From: Favolaschia claudopus
Lineage: Eukaryota > Basidiomycota > Agaricomycetes > Agaricales > Mycenaceae
Reading direction: 5' to 3'
DNA: 64,000 nucleotides
Assembly (NCBI GenBank): GCA_037176885.1
Contig: JAWWNJ010000029.1
Coordinates: forward strand, 1,302,001 to 1,366,000
Position numbers and translations under genes: made by a program. Under the pieces are notes generated by a model that worked only from the letters and a program-made list of their open reading frames with translations, had not been told where the DNA came from and did not search any database. Below are positions 42,388 to 54,781 of the stretch, piece by piece. Numbering within the stretch: the stretch's first letter is position 1; every line of letters begins with the position of its first letter.

Positions 42388-44428
42388 TTAGTGTCCATTC
42401 ACCTTCACCTTTTTCCCGTTCACCGCTGGCTTGAAGGCGATGCTCTCCTCCTCAATCTTAACATCCCGGAACGGCGCTGGCTCGACGCCGAATGCCCTCT
42501 CAATTCTTCTCAGCGCCAACTACGGTAATCAAACATCAGTTCCAAAGAAAAACGAGGTAAGGCACAGGGTACGTACAGCCATAGTACCGCGGGCCTGGGT
42601 AAAAATAAGCCTAAAGCGTGTCGGAATTGGGTCTGCCATAAGGTTTGTAGGCTTCTGAGAATAAAGAACATAGCGGCAGCTTATTAGGACATAGAGATTG
42701 AACCGCGGAGAAGTAGTCTTTACCATGAATACCCCTTCTCTGAGTAAGGCTGCTACCCCGAGGTCGAGTTTCTCGATAGGATACGCTGAAGGAGGGGAAA
42801 TTCGTGCGAGGAATGGTGCAAAGTTGACGACGACGAAAACGCCTGCGTTTGCTCGGGTGAATCTGGGTTAATCGTCATGAGTCTAAGTAATCTTGGGCCA
42901 GGGATAGCTTGAACTGACTCGAGATTGTGGAACATGAGCCACTCTGCAACGAATTCGTACGCCTCAGCGAGGGCGGCGCGATTGTCTGCGAGGAATCGTT
43001 CGACGAATGACCGATCTTGCAAGACACGGGTGAAGAGAACATCGCTGACAGACGAAATTGGTGTGGCGAAAAAAAGAGGGCGGAGGAGTTTGAGGAGCCC
43101 TGGGTTCTCTGGAGAGATGAGGAGACCCACTAGCATACGCTTCATTTAGCATGTGTATTGAATTGAATGAATGAAGAAGGAATGGCTAACGCTTGAGTCC
43201 GCTTGCGCCGAAGTCTTTGGTTGGGCCAGCGAGAACATGGACGCGAGACGGATCCACTCCGATCGCAGGTAGATCGTAGGTCAGAACCGACTCAAATGCC
43301 ACATTTCGAGCAGGAGGATAAGCGGAATGAAATGTAGAGAGTCCGTATACCTCGTCGACGATTAAATGAAGATTATACTGTGAGATTGAAAAAGTCAATT
43401 ATGCTCGACGAGGAAATTGAGATTCGATCATACCTTTTGCGCGAGAAGAGCATACCCTGTTATTACCTCCTTCGGAACCACCTGAGGAATTGGATTGTGG
43501 GGGTTAGGAATGAGGAGCGCCTTGATCTTGATGCCGATTCTCTCGCTATCCAGAAGTTTTGCCTCGAGATACGGAAGGACGTCTTCTGAGAGGGAATGCA
43601 CGTCTGGAGGAATATCGGCTCTGACCAGAGTGGCCAAAGCGGGGTGAGAGATGTCCCGCACATAGTCGTCTGCGAGAGGTGAGCAAGTTTCGACACAATC
43701 TGTCTTTACATACCATAGAAGGGCTAGTTCAGGGAAAATAAGTCATCAAATCGCACGGAAGGGGATGGCCTGAATCGGGACGCACAACACTCATCAAGAC
43801 GCCTTCACCTTCTCCGGCTAAGGCCCAAACCAATTGAGCTAGGAGCGCCCCAATTCCCGGTCCTGTTACAGAATTCTCCCCTAAAAGGAATGACTTCAAC
43901 AAGCGACACCTACTTCGTCTAGTTCACACGTACGCGTGATCAGAACTCGCGGATTGAAATGGTCGTTGATGTATTCAGGAAGGAGATCCTCTACCGTCGG
44001 AAGAGTCGTTTTGATGAGCGTAGCACGGTACCTGAGATGTTGAGTGTGAAGAGTGGTTATGGGGCGAGAAAAGTGCTATACGACAGAAACAATCAGTTCT
44101 CGAACCACAGAACATGGCGAGATCACACGATACCTCGATGAGACGTTCGCTTAACAGCGAGTTCTCCGCGATTGACAGGTTGATAGTACCGTTGGGGTAC
44201 AATTCGGGGTCATAAAATGGTCCCTCTGGGGGTGAACTAGAGGAAAGGAAGGTGATCAGCGAACCTCAGAATTTCGAGACACGAGAGAGGAATGGTAAAG
44301 AGGGTATTCGCCGAACTTCTGGGTCCGACTAGTTGATCTAAATTGAACCCTCTGACTCACTACGCATGTGGTGAGGGGAAACCGAGACGTTTCAGGGCGC
44401 GATTCGAAAGTTGGGGGAACTCGGACAT
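42388..44428 (-). CDS. PLP-dependent aminotransferase, ACC-synthase-like
   Basis: Predicted fold-type I pyridoxal-phosphate enzyme, class I/II, closest in motif order to 1-aminocyclopropane-1-carboxylate synthase-like proteins of fungi. The ATG at 44428 gives MSEFPQLSNRALKRLGFPSP; splicing leads to FYDPELYPNGTINLSIAENS and LLSERLIEVSYRATLIKTTL. Downstream exons hold IPNPHNPIPQVVPKEVI, YNLHLIVDEVYGLSTFH (the Asp/Tyr cofactor-contact motif), and VHVLAGPTKDFGASGLKRG with the Lys that would bind PLP. The small-domain end is GVFVVVNFAPFLARI, LLREGVFM, ADPIPTRFRLIFTQARGTMAV and a last exon LRRIERAFGVEP to VNGH, TAA at 42388-42390. About nine exons. The core catalytic residues I can see are present. 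True ACC synthase activity cannot be told from related aminotransferases by sequence reading alone. Confidence 0.85.
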
Positions 44429-44429
44429 G

Positions 44430-47400
44430 GGGAAGGCAATGGAGGATGGTAGGGTCAGACCCTCTGCTTTTAAAGTGTCGCCTCAAGCAGAACGGGGATC
44501 AATGCAGCAATATCCGGATCCCCGTTAGGTTTGAACCAGATCGGGCGAGTTTGATGGCATCTCCGGTTTATGGGCGCTTATTTGGCATGAGCTTCTGCAC
44601 GAGGTTGTCCTCTTACCACCATCCAGGGCTCGACATGTCATTTCTCTGGAGGCCCACATTCCTTTTTCCACGCTGATCCTAATGCGAACGGCAGTAAATA
44701 CCGTAAAATCAAGCACTCAGTTACAGCTCTATCGGCTTGGTCTGGGCTGTCAGCGGATTTTTAACGCGTCACCAAGGTCCAGTGTCGACATACATCGAAA
44801 CGGATCCATGATTCCATTAAGCACGGAAAATAAAATGTGGTGAGTATGCTCACCCCACAGTTTGGCTCAGTTCAATTCAGCGACTTAGTCCTGTACATGC
44901 ATGTACATTTCACACGTTTCTAGTTGCGATGCGAAGCTTTGCGGAGTTTCAAGTTGCATTTGGGACGAAATTTGGTCTACTCATCAAGGAGCTTCCTCGA
45001 AATATTCAAGCGCATCTCTACTTCCTGTACTCCGAATGGCTGCGACACGTGTAAGTTTCAGCACCTCCATACAGTAGCGCTGTATGAGATGCGTTCCTCA
45101 CTTCTTGTCCAATACAGAGACCATCCCCGTGTGCGTGAGAGTGGCGCATTCCCGGAGAAGCTTGACCCTGTTTTCCTCTTTGTGCGTCCGCCCCTTCGAT
45201 CCAGGACCACCATGTCAAAAGGTTTCCGCAGAGGATCATCGATTCAGCTCTCGAGCTCCCTGGCGAGATCCCATTTCCACGTTCATCGGGGGTGGCATCC
45301 CCGGCCGCCGTTTGCACAGTGTGTTTTGACATCGAGGCCCGCGGCTTGTAAGTGCTGAGCAGAACGGCTGGTACCAAAACTCGAAATTAATATCGCAATT
45401 GTTCTAGGCCCAAGATTCCGTTGTCGAACGCTCACCATTACCTACACCTTACTTCATTTCTTGGCCTAGTTGCATCATTTTGGCACGTATTTTTGTTTCC
45501 ATTCGTTTCGTGCCTGCATTTGTTGACTTTGTCATGCCTTTGGCGCACGATACTGAAAGTCGTGCGATTCGATTCAGATTAAGCCACACAGTTCTGCCTC
45601 CTGGCCGCGGCAAAGGTTCGAGGGGATCCGCATAACCCTGGGCCTCTTCCCTCCTACTCACACGAATGTCAGCAAACAACGCCACCGATAACTAGAAGCT
45701 CTTGTATGCCGGCACTCTATGAGGATCTCTCCCTATCTATCAAGCACATCGGTCACGGTTGCAGACTAGTGTTTCGCTAAAGGGCTTGAACACCCACGGT
45801 ACAAAATTCCCATCCTCCTACTGCATCTCCAAGATGAACACGTCTGTCAAACTGCGCCGGTTTTCATCGCCACCGTTGGAATTTGAAATCAATTACAACT
45901 TCTTTGAACGGACTGGTGCGTTTTGTTTCGTCATCCAGTTGTTGTTCGACCCTGACTACATGTTACAATCCTTCATTAATGGCAGAACTCTGCGCAATGA
46001 GCTATGAGCTACATGCGACCTTTTCATTCGATGAGCCCCGCAGTCTTCGCATCGTTCCCTCTCTCATTTCATTTACAGGTGAAATAGCAAAACGGGAGAC
46101 TTTTTCCCTGCGTAAACTGGCACACCTCGACTTGCAACGGCAAGTGCAACGGTCAAAGCTTATCTACCATGATCCGGGCGTCACTGACGTTCTCTGTACG
46201 TGCATAGACTGTTACCAACTCGCAAAGATATCGCCTAATGTCTACATCCCCACGTTTCATCCCGGTTTGCTAACCTACACGACTTCTGTTAAATATTAAC
46301 GGCATCCATGTCAGTTAGTTCCACTTCCCTTTACGTTCGCTGATCATGGCCAGGGTCGGGCACCTTTGTACTGGTTCGAGAGGGTGGAACGTGAATGCCT
46401 CGACGACGCAGCAGCAGTCGTTCAGCGATTCGCAGGACTTGGCTGGGAAAGAAATCAACGCCGTTTGCGACCCCCCGGGCATTTATTCTCTACCTCACCG
46501 CGAGGTAGCGCCGGAAACCCGGTACGACTCCTCATATCCGACGTACGTCTTGGTCAGTCATCCCGTCCGGTTAATAGGTTCTCGTTCCCGGTTCCGAGCG
46601 TCCAGACAGGACCCTGGCGGAGATCATTGTCTACGTCCACTGCTCGACAAACCGGCCCTCTGTTTGACCGAATGCATTCATCAATATTGCAATTGGACGC
46701 GCCAAGCTCCGTCTCCACAGTGACTGAATAACATATCTCTCTGATTTTGGTGGGCTTCGCTGGTCCGTGGAGGTGACTCAGGTTGTCAAACAAGCGTGTT
46801 CTCCTCCAATTGTCCCTGGAACAGATTTACGTATCTACGTTCTTGGTGCGTTAGACTTTTTCTCCGCTATTGCTTGGCTATTGCATCATCTACCCGCGGA
46901 TAGTCGAATTCTTTCTCAACACTCCAAAGATACTCCAAATACGAGTTACGGCTTAACAGCTCGAGTTCCGTCCGTGGACCCCTACAAATCAACAATAGTG
47001 CATTTCGTTTTCCGAGCGATTGATCAACATGCAACACCGAAATCTGGTCAAGCGCATGTAGTCGAGTTCCGTCTCCAGCTCTCTGGTACGTGTCATGTGT
47101 TCGTGGTTCTGCCTTATTGCATCATCTTCAGTTTATATGTACCAAAAGGCAAGCCCAACTCCTAAGCCCGTTTCCTATTGCTTGACGAGTTGAGTTCCGT
47201 CCGTGTTTTGTTTTTCATCATCCTATCACTCCGGCCCGAACACCTAACATAGTAGCGTCCTCTGCTCGCGCTTGCTCCGAGATCTATGTTTTGTTGCATC
47301 ATCCTCCGATGAGAGTGTTTGACTCCAAACATACTCCAAAATTGACTTGAGTTCCGGCCGTATGCTGCGGGCGACCTCTCGTTGATTTCCTGTTTTTTTG

Positions 47401-47529
47401 CGATCCGACTTGTTCCGTGGCGATTTGGTATCGATTCGGCAGGTATGTAACTTCAACGAGATTAATCTCCACGGCGTACCCTCCGTCAAGTCGGGATGTT
47501 AACCTGACCCCCACAAACTTCAGGTAGCC
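44430..47529. other. Mostly non-coding, with weak exon-like stretches
   Basis: At about 44930-45050 (+) MRSFAEFQVAFGTKFGLLIK and following residues are open up to a GTAAGT donor, and a frame after an ATACAG acceptor (VDHPRVRESGAFPEKLDPVF) stays open for about 200 nt. No family is recognised. Between 46880 and 47370 are loose repeats: GAGTTCCGTC, TTGCATCATC and ACTCCAAAxATACTCCAAA each occur two to four times. Confidence 0.35.
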
Positions 47530-47534
47530 CGAAT

Positions 47535-47783
47535 TGTTGTAGATTAAGCGGGGAGGGCGAGATTAGAGAACGAGAGTAAAATAGATTGCAATAGCACTGT
47601 TTGGTTAGAAGGCTGCTTTAGAGCAATCAGATGCTCTAGCAGGGAATTTACATGCTGCTTATATACTGTACAGAATAATATCTAGAGAGTTCTATGTGTA
47701 TCTGAACTGTTCCTTGTCTTACTAATTGATTACCGAGATGCCCGAAGGCCGAAGCTGTCTTATCTAATCTCCAAATTCCAACA
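47535..47783 (-). repeat. 3' LTR of the gag-only element
   Basis: 249 bp, starting TGTTG and ending CAACA. Adjacent polypurine tract on its inner side. Confidence 0.92.
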
Positions 47784-47958
47784 CTCCCCCTCAGCGAGGA
47801 CTTTCCAAAATATTCCCTATGCTCGTGATTGACCTGTGCTTGACAGCCTTCAGACGTTGTGGACCGGATCCCATCCCTACACCGTTCCGCCCTACTGCCT
47901 CGACACTCTAATCATTGCATCAAAAATTCTTCATCAAATAATTTGGTGGTTGCGCTAT

Positions 47959-48810
47959 TTAAAACGCGAAATCGGATAGTTCTTCATCGTCATATTGGTC
48001 GTATGCACCGAATGCGAAGTTGGCTTGGTCCGGGTTTGGAGCATCACTCTGTGATGGGCAAACTCGCGCAATATGGCCTTTGCCTCCACATTTGTGGCAA
48101 ATGGCATTCTTCCAATTTGGTGTACTGAATGCGGACGGAGCATTCGGCACGGCAACATTGGATTGACGAGTTGGGATGCGACGGTGATGGGAGATCATTG
48201 CACGGTCGGCAATGTTAATTTCTCCTTCTTGGTCGTTGCGACGGCGTTCCTCCGTGAGGATGGACGCGATGACGGATAAGGAAGTGGGGGTGGTTGATTC
48301 GTTGAGTGTGGCGCGTACGAAGGAATCCCATGCCTTCGGAAGTGAGCTGAGAAGAGCGACGGCAAAGTCCGAATCACTGATGGCTCGTCCGAGTGAGGTA
48401 AGCTCCCCCTGCAACTGGCGCATCATTTTGATGTGAGGCTCGAGAGCGACGTCTTCAAGTGCGCGAGCACTGTAGAATTTGTGGCGAGCAAGTACAAGGC
48501 CCATTTTGCCTTTCAGCTCAAATAGCTGTGACAGCATCTGCCATGCACCAAGAGCGGTAGTCTCCCCCTGGATGTGCTGAACAACATCGGAGCCTACTCG
48601 GAGTCGGATCGACGAAAGCGCGCGGCGATCAGCTTTGTCCCACGCTGTCTTCTTGTCGGAATCGGCGGGTACGACGAATTTGGCATCAATGTGGTCGCTA
48701 CAGTTCTGCTCGGTGAGAATATCCTCCATCTGGATTTTCCAAGAGCTGTAGTTGGAGGCACCGGCGAGGAGTTCAATACGGTACGCATTGAAAGTGACTG
48801 TGTCCGCCAT
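47959..48810 (-). CDS. gag: Copia-type Gag with one zinc knuckle
   Basis: A single-exon 283-aa structural protein that would form the virus-like particle. MADTVTFNAYRIELLAG at the start and NYSSWKIQMEDIL are typical of the Ty1/copia UBN2/DUF4219-type Gag, followed by helices with LSQLFELKGKMGLVLARHKF, LSSLPKAWDSFVRATL and a CCHC knuckle, CHKCGGKGHIARVC, at residues about 237-250. The tail (YDQYDDEELSDFAF) is acidic and ends in a normal stop. The intact frame agrees with the near-identical LTRs. Confidence 0.92.
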   Translation of the reverse strand: MADTVTFNAYRIELLAGASNYSSWKIQMEDILTEQNCSDHIDAKFVVPADSDKKTAWDKADRRALSSIRLRVGSDVVQHIQGETTALGAWQMLSQLFELKGKMGLVLARHKFYSARALEDVALEPHIKMMRQLQGELTSLGRAISDSDFAVALLSSLPKAWDSFVRATLNESTTPTSLSVIASILTEERRRNDQEGEINIADRAMISHHRRIPTRQSNVAVPNAPSAFSTPNWKNAICHKCGGKGHIARVCPSQSDAPNPDQANFAFGAYDQYDDEELSDFAF

Positions 48811-48848
48811 GTCGTCGGGTTATCGGTGACGTAACCGAGATCTGATTG

Positions 48849-49097
48849 TGTTGTAGATTAAGCGGGGAGGGCGAGATTAGAGAACGAGAGTAAAATAGAT
48901 TGCAATAGCACTGTTTGGTTAGAAGGCTGCTTTAGAGCAATCAGATGCTCTAGCAGGGAATTTACATGCTGCTTATATACTGTACAGAATAATATCTAGA
49001 GAGTTCTACGTGTATCTGAACTGTTCCTTGTCTTACTAATTGATTACCGAGATGCCCGAAGGCCGAAGCTGTCTTATCTAATCTCCAAATTCCAACA
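48849..49097 (-). repeat. 5' LTR of the gag-only element
   Basis: 249 bp, one substitution from the other LTR. The sequence just inside it on the minus strand (CAATCAGATCTCGGTT) is where a primer-binding site would lie; I could not match it to a particular tRNA. Confidence 0.92.
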
Positions 49098-49124
49098 CGA
49101 ATACTTGTTGAAACAATTACTTAA

Positions 49125-49305
49125 TGCAAGCTCAGTCGTGACGAGCTTGCGAGTGCGGCTGAGTGAGAGGCAAGGTAGTGACGTAAGAGTGGTATTGTCA
49201 TTGACAGTTGATCCCCGATCATTCTCTTTTTCCTCCCGCTCTCGCGTCCGCTGCGGCGTCGACAGCGCATCGTCCTCCCTCGCGCTATCACCGGTGTTTT
49301 TGTCA
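49125..49305. repeat. 181-bp direct repeat X, copy 1
   Basis: Identical by eye to 54554-54734. Starts TGCAAGCTCAGTCGTGAC and ends GGTGTTTTTGTCA. It holds an 8-bp hairpin near its start, GCAAGCTC/GAGCTTGC. Unequal flanks (CTTAA before copy 1, CCCAC after copy 2) do not support an LTR pair with a target duplication. Confidence 0.8.
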
Positions 49306-49309
49306 AGAT

Positions 49310-52300
49310 ATTCGGACCTCTTTGGTCCTCTCTCACAGCTCTTCCCTCTCGGGCCCTTGACTTCATGTCGGGCATGTCTTGACTTCATGTCAGACTTCCT
49401 CGTACAGCGTACTCCATCCTGGACCAGCCTCTCCCGTTCTCAACTCTCCCGTGCATTCCAGCTTTGGGAACCGATCTCTCAGCGCTTTTCTATTACATTC
49501 CAGCCCATGGCTCAACGAAACTTCTCCGCTTTCGCATTCATTTGTTGCTCTACCTCTGTCTCCCTCAAGACCTGATTCCGCAACTGCGCTTTGTTCGTCG
49601 AAACGCACGGGGAAATCTCGCCAGTAACTTGTTAACAGAGCACGGGAAAATATTGTAATGGTGTGTTATCTACTCACTCTTTTTCTTTCTTGCTTCCTTT
49701 GTCCACCTCCCACTCGCTGGGTCACTACGGCGACGCTTCTGGCACTCCAATGTTGTACATCAGAGTCCTGGAATGAGGTCGTCGCGGTATGTTGTATCTA
49801 ACTCCTATTCGGCCTCCTCTGTATCTCAGTCTTGCGTACGAAAATCTGTCGCGCGACACTCGTCCGCCCGTGTAGACAACCTTTGTCCTTACCATCAATT
49901 CTTCCGCTGCTATCATTACTGTCATCATCATCACTCGCCGGTGCAGGTGTGCCCGTCATGGACGGTGTACACCTCATGATCTATTCTCCATCACCTTCAG
50001 TGCAGAGATGTTCGTTTTTGACGGCGCATCTTGCGGAACAATCTATATTCTATTCTCAGCAGTGTAGCCTCTATTATCCTCAGTGCAGACGCGTTCCTCT
50101 TCGATCCCATATATCATTTATTTATCTTCTATCCTCTGACGGTGCAGACGCGTTCGTCTTTGACGACGATCTCACCTAAAGATCTATCCTCGGAGAAGTT
50201 GTGCTCGTCTTTTGACGACGCGACGGATCCTCTATCCCGGTGAGGTTGTGTTCGTCCTTGACGGCACAATCAAGCCTCTATCTTCGGTGAAGTTGTGTTT
50301 CGCCTTTCGACGGCGCAATGGATCCTCTATCCCGGTGAAGTTGCGTTCGTCCTTGACGGCGCAGCCTAGCCTCTATCTTCGGTGAAGTTGTGCTTGTCTT
50401 CCGACGGCGCAGCCTAGCCTCTATCCCGGTGCAGTTGCGTTCGTCTTTTGACATCGTGATGAATCCTCTATCTCGGTGAAGTTGTGTTCGTCCTTGACGG
50501 CGCAGCCTAGCCTCTATCCCGGTGAAGTTGCGTTTCGCCTTTCGACGGCGCGATGGATCCTCTATCCCGGTGAAGTTGTGTTCGTCCTTGACGGCGCGAT
50601 GGAGCCTCTATCCCGGTGCAGTTGCGTTCGTCCTTGACGATGTGATGGAGCCTCTATCTCGGTGACGTTGCGTCTGTCTTTCGACAGCGCGACCTGGCCT
50701 CTATCTTCGGTGAAGTTGCGTTCGTCCTTGACGGCGCGATGGAGCCTCTATCCCGGTGCAGTTGCGTTCGTCTTTCGACAGCGCGATGAATCCTCTATCC
50801 CGGTGAAGTTGTGTTCGTCCTTGACGGCGCGATGGAGCCTCTATCTCGGTGAAGTTGCGTTCGTCTTTTGACGGCGCGACGGATCCTCTATTCTCTGACG
50901 GTGCAGGTGTGTTGGCTTTCGACGACGACCTCACTCGAAGATCTACCTTCTATCCTCAGTGGTGCAGATGCGTTCGTCTTTGACGACGATCTTATTGAAC
51001 GATCTATCTCGTGCCTCGGCACTCCATCTTTCATCGCGGACGCCGGCTATCTTTCCTCGCATGACAATTCACTCTATCCCGTGCCTCGGCACTCTATACC
51101 ATCTACCATGATATGCCAACCATCTTCGTTCCATGATTTGTTCGTCCTCGGCGACCTCATTCAATGATCCATCCCCTATCCCCTGCGGTGCAGCTGCACT
51201 GGACATTGACGGCGCATTCCGCTGTGTCCTATATCACATATCAGCGATCTATTCTCTATCTTCTGCGGTGCAGATGTGTTCGTGAATTCGCGGCGCACAT
51301 CTCCCTACCTTCTCTATCCTCTATCTTCTATCATCCCAATCCTGCAACATCCTCGCCGGTAGAGACACGCTTCGTGATCGGCCGTGTATCCTGATGTTTC
51401 CCTCATCACCCTCATCATGCAACATCCCTATCCCATCCTCGCTTTATTCTAATGCACGATACAGTCCTCATTTATCCAGACATCCATTTCATCTTCTCCT
51501 CTTCCATCATCTCCTTCGTCTCTATGCGAGTCATACATAACCTTTCCATCTATACCATCATAGCCTTCATACACCATCCACATTCCATCTCATCCTCGTC
51601 TCATCCTCCTTTCATGGACCATGAGTAGGGGCTCACGATGCTTTCCTCCCTATCTTCAACTCAAACCACCGGACACTGGCACAAATTCGGCCGAGGACCC
51701 TACACAGTCAATGAACATTGGGCGTGGTGCGTCCTTACTCATCAATTTTCCATTCTCTCCCACTTTCACTTCTTCTTCTTGGCGATTTGGGGCTACGACA
51801 CCGAATCGCCGAAGCCACATTCATCGAGACGGCATGTTTGGTTTATTTTTGCTCTCGATCTATCAGCGGTTCAAGCCTATCACACCGGCTCAACGGAGAT
51901 GACTTCGTTGAGACGGTTAGGTTGGTGGCCCACGTTGCACTCCTTGCATGGTTTTCGATGTTGACCTCCGTGGAGCCTTTTTTATTCTCCGCAGTTTCTT
52001 TTGTTCTCCCCAATTTCTTTTTTTTCTCAGCCACTTCGCAACGCCTTGGCGTTGAGGTTCTGGGCTACATTGCGCTCGGCTCATCTTCGGTGTCCCGCTT
52101 CTCACGGGCGAACTTGCTGATTAACTTTCTGGTTCCCTCCCGTTCACATTCTGCAGTGGTGGGTCAGCGGGATATCATGGTTACACCCATGATTTCCCAT
52201 GTTCGATTTCGGGAGAATTGCTGTGCGCGTCATTTTCTCGGTCTCTCTTCTCTGATCGTTTGTCTACGACGGCAATATCTCAGTTGAGGCACTCCGTTTC

Positions 52301-54340
52301 CCGAGGCATTTTTCGTTTGACGCATCAATTCGATGTTCAGCTGTTGTGGATTACATTCCCCGGGATTTCTTCCTTCCAATCTACGGCGGTTTGGTGCCAT
52401 TTCATGGTCCTCAATAGGGAAGCTTTCTCAATTCGCTAGGCTGCGTAACCACGTTACACGCTACACGATTTTGGCTCTCGGGATGTTACCCCTATCGAGA
52501 CAATGACGACAGAGTGGCGTCGTACTCAGTCGCACCGGATTTCATTTCTCTTAATCTCCATCTCCTGGCGGAATGTCAGCCCGATAGAGTCATCTGTCGA
52601 GATGTTAGATTGCTATGGCTAATTTTCTGCGCGACCGTGCATTTGGGCCGTTTCTTATGGGTCTTATCTTCTTTCTTTCGAACTCCATTCTTTCCCAGAA
52701 TCTGAACAGCGTTACGTCTGTCGCTATGGTAAAGTCACCAAGCGACATTGCGTTCAATTGCAACTTGGACTTGTTGAATACTTCTGAACTTTGTTTCTTC
52801 CGGACCGTCACCGAGCTGACGGAGTTCTTCTGTTGAGGCGGTCAGACTGTAGCACTGCTCCGCGATGCTGTATTGCACCTTCTCCATTCCTTTGGAAAGA
52901 GCAACTTACATCCGACGGTACGATCATTCAGACTCATATCACGAGTTCTGAATTCCGGATTTATTTCTCTCTTTGTTGCATGCTTTCTCCCCCACGGTTG
53001 TGTTCCGGCCAAGCGACCTTCGTAGTGTGTCATTCCGCTATGTCGCCAGTGCCAACGCACTCGTCATAAACGACATATCAGCACCGGCCGATCTTATTTC
53101 GTTCGGTGATCTCATTCACTCTATTCCCATCCCGTTACAATTCTTTTTTTTTCATTCTCTTTCTTCATTGCCATCCTGCAAAATACGCTCCCCTGCGGCA
53201 CAAATATTGCGCCATCAGAGGATGCCGCATCTCCTTATAATTTTCCGCATCCTGTGACATATTCGGTCATTGCACAATCGGTTCTACTAACCAACCATTC
53301 GCCGCTAACGACACACGATTGTCATATTTTTGTTTTTATTTCTCTCTAGGCACCAATCTTTCCATCTCATTCTCTATCTTCTCGTGATTATACCCCGAGC
53401 TTATTTCAGGTCTATCCACACCTATTTCAACGAGGATCTTGTCGCGGAACATCTATTTCTGCTTGACTTCACCTCTTTCTTCTCCGATTTCGTGGATCGG
53501 GACACTCCATTCCCCATCGTCGATTCACTTGCGCAACAACGGGACATTTCCCGCGGGTGCGTAGTCGTTCGTTCAACATTAACCTGATTCTCCGGCGATC
53601 ATACAGCTCCTACTGTCTATTCAACTCTGTTTACGCCTCCATTTCGATTACCCCCATTTTGTCATTTCAGATCTAGCCGACTCGGAGTATCTCGGGTGTA
53701 CATTCAACTCGCTCAATCACCCTCTACATCTCGGCGCAGCGCAGATTGTCTGTCTATAGCCTCTGGGGCTCCCGGGTATACCCAAGAGGGTCCTCTGTTC
53801 TTGGCAACGGCAAATCCTTGCAAGGTTTCCTGTTTCAACATCACAACTATTCTTCATTCAGGGCAGACTGGCATCTCACACAATCTCCATCCTTTCACCT
53901 CTCTAATCCACTCCCGGCCGCGCTCATCGCGGATACTTCGGGACATAAAACAGCTTCCTCACCTCTACTTACGAGGACTTCGGCAAATCGGGCCTGCCGG
54001 AATTCACGACTCTTCGATCTCCTCATTCTTTTGGGATTCTAGCCGAACCCCCCATCTCGTGGGCGGTAACGTTCTCTGCTCCCGGACATTCAACTCCGCA
54101 TCAATGAGCCGCCACCACCTTATGAACCTCCTTTGCACTTCGGTGTGATGGTAACTTCGTGCTATTTTCTCCATATATTCTTCCTTTCTTTCTGCCATTC
54201 ATCATCGTACAGCTGCATATGCTAGTGCTACCTTTCCAATCTTCTTTCTTTGTTTTCTCTTTTCTTCTTTCTCTCAGCTCTTGTTGGGACCTCGTGTCGT
54301 TTCTCGCCCTCGCGCGAGTCTTCGACTCTTTGAGCTTCGC
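49310..54340. other. Pyrimidine-rich non-coding region with minisatellite
   Basis: CT-rich plus strand with many short overlapping frames, no domain and no exon chain. Enclosed between the two X repeats. The central part is the repeat array at 49975-51300. Confidence 0.55.
50181..50890. repeat. Minisatellite of about 15 units of 46-49 bp
   Basis: The unit core is CCTCTATCCCGGTGAAGTTG, then (T/C)GTTCGTCCTTGACGGCGCG, with a variable end (ATGGAGC, CAGCCTAGC, ATGGATC). Unit length varies, so no frame is maintained and it is not protein-coding. More diverged units (GGTGCAGATGCGTTCGTC type) extend the array to about 49975 on the left and 51300 on the right. Confidence 0.85.
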
Positions 54341-54345
54341 TCCAT

Positions 54346-54553
54346 TGGGTCGCTCTGGGTCTCATTCCGACCCTCGGTGTCCTTTGCGTACGGTTTGGCC
54401 GTGCCTGCTGCCCACGCGGAGCGCCTGGAGACGAAATATCGCTCCCGGCCCCAGCCGCGTCGGTCAGGGCGGCCATTCCCCGCACACACCCCAAAAACCC
54501 ATTTCCTCCTCCTCATCTCCTACAAATCTGACGAGTACGTCGACCTACCTTGC
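54346..54553. repeat. 208-bp direct repeat Y, copy 1
   Basis: Identical by eye to 54782-54989. Starts TGGGTCGCTCTGGGTCTC and ends CGACCTACCTTGC. Directly abuts repeat X copy 2. Confidence 0.8.
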
Positions 54554-54734
54554 TGCAAGCTCAGTCGTGACGAGCTTGCGAGTGCGGCTGAGTGAGAGGC
54601 AAGGTAGTGACGTAAGAGTGGTATTGTCATTGACAGTTGATCCCCGATCATTCTCTTTTTCCTCCCGCTCTCGCGTCCGCTGCGGCGTCGACAGCGCATC
54701 GTCCTCCCTCGCGCTATCACCGGTGTTTTTGTCA
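54554..54734. repeat. 181-bp direct repeat X, copy 2
   Basis: Second copy of the 49125-49305 sequence, placed between the two Y repeats. The Y end CTACCTTGC and the internal GCAAGGTAG of X make a 9-bp inverted repeat across the junction. Confidence 0.8.
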
Positions 54735-54781
54735 CCCACCCACCCTTCGCTCAGGCTCTTTTCCTCGTTTGATTCTTACGC

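Larger units (their letters stand above)
47535..49097 (-). mobile_element. Gag-only Copia-type LTR retrotransposon
   Basis: Two 249-bp LTRs (TGTTG...CAACA) differ at one base (47695 against 49009) and are flanked by an exact 5-bp target duplication CGAAT at 47530-47534 and 49098-49102. The element reads on the minus strand. A purine-rich tract (GAGGGGGAG) lies immediately before the 3' LTR at 47784. The only coding region is gag. There is no protease, integrase or reverse transcriptase, and only about 175 bp lie between the gag stop and the 3' LTR. It must have been mobilised in trans, and recently. Confidence 0.92.

Noticed and set aside
50181..50890. CRISPR array
   Set aside because: The units are contiguous, similar along their whole length, and have no unique spacers. 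The host is eukaryotic.
49125..54734. 5.6-kb LTR element with X repeats as LTRs
   Set aside because: X begins TG and ends CA, but the flanking five bases differ (CTTAA and CCCAC), there is no primer-binding site or polypurine tract, and no gag or pol inside.
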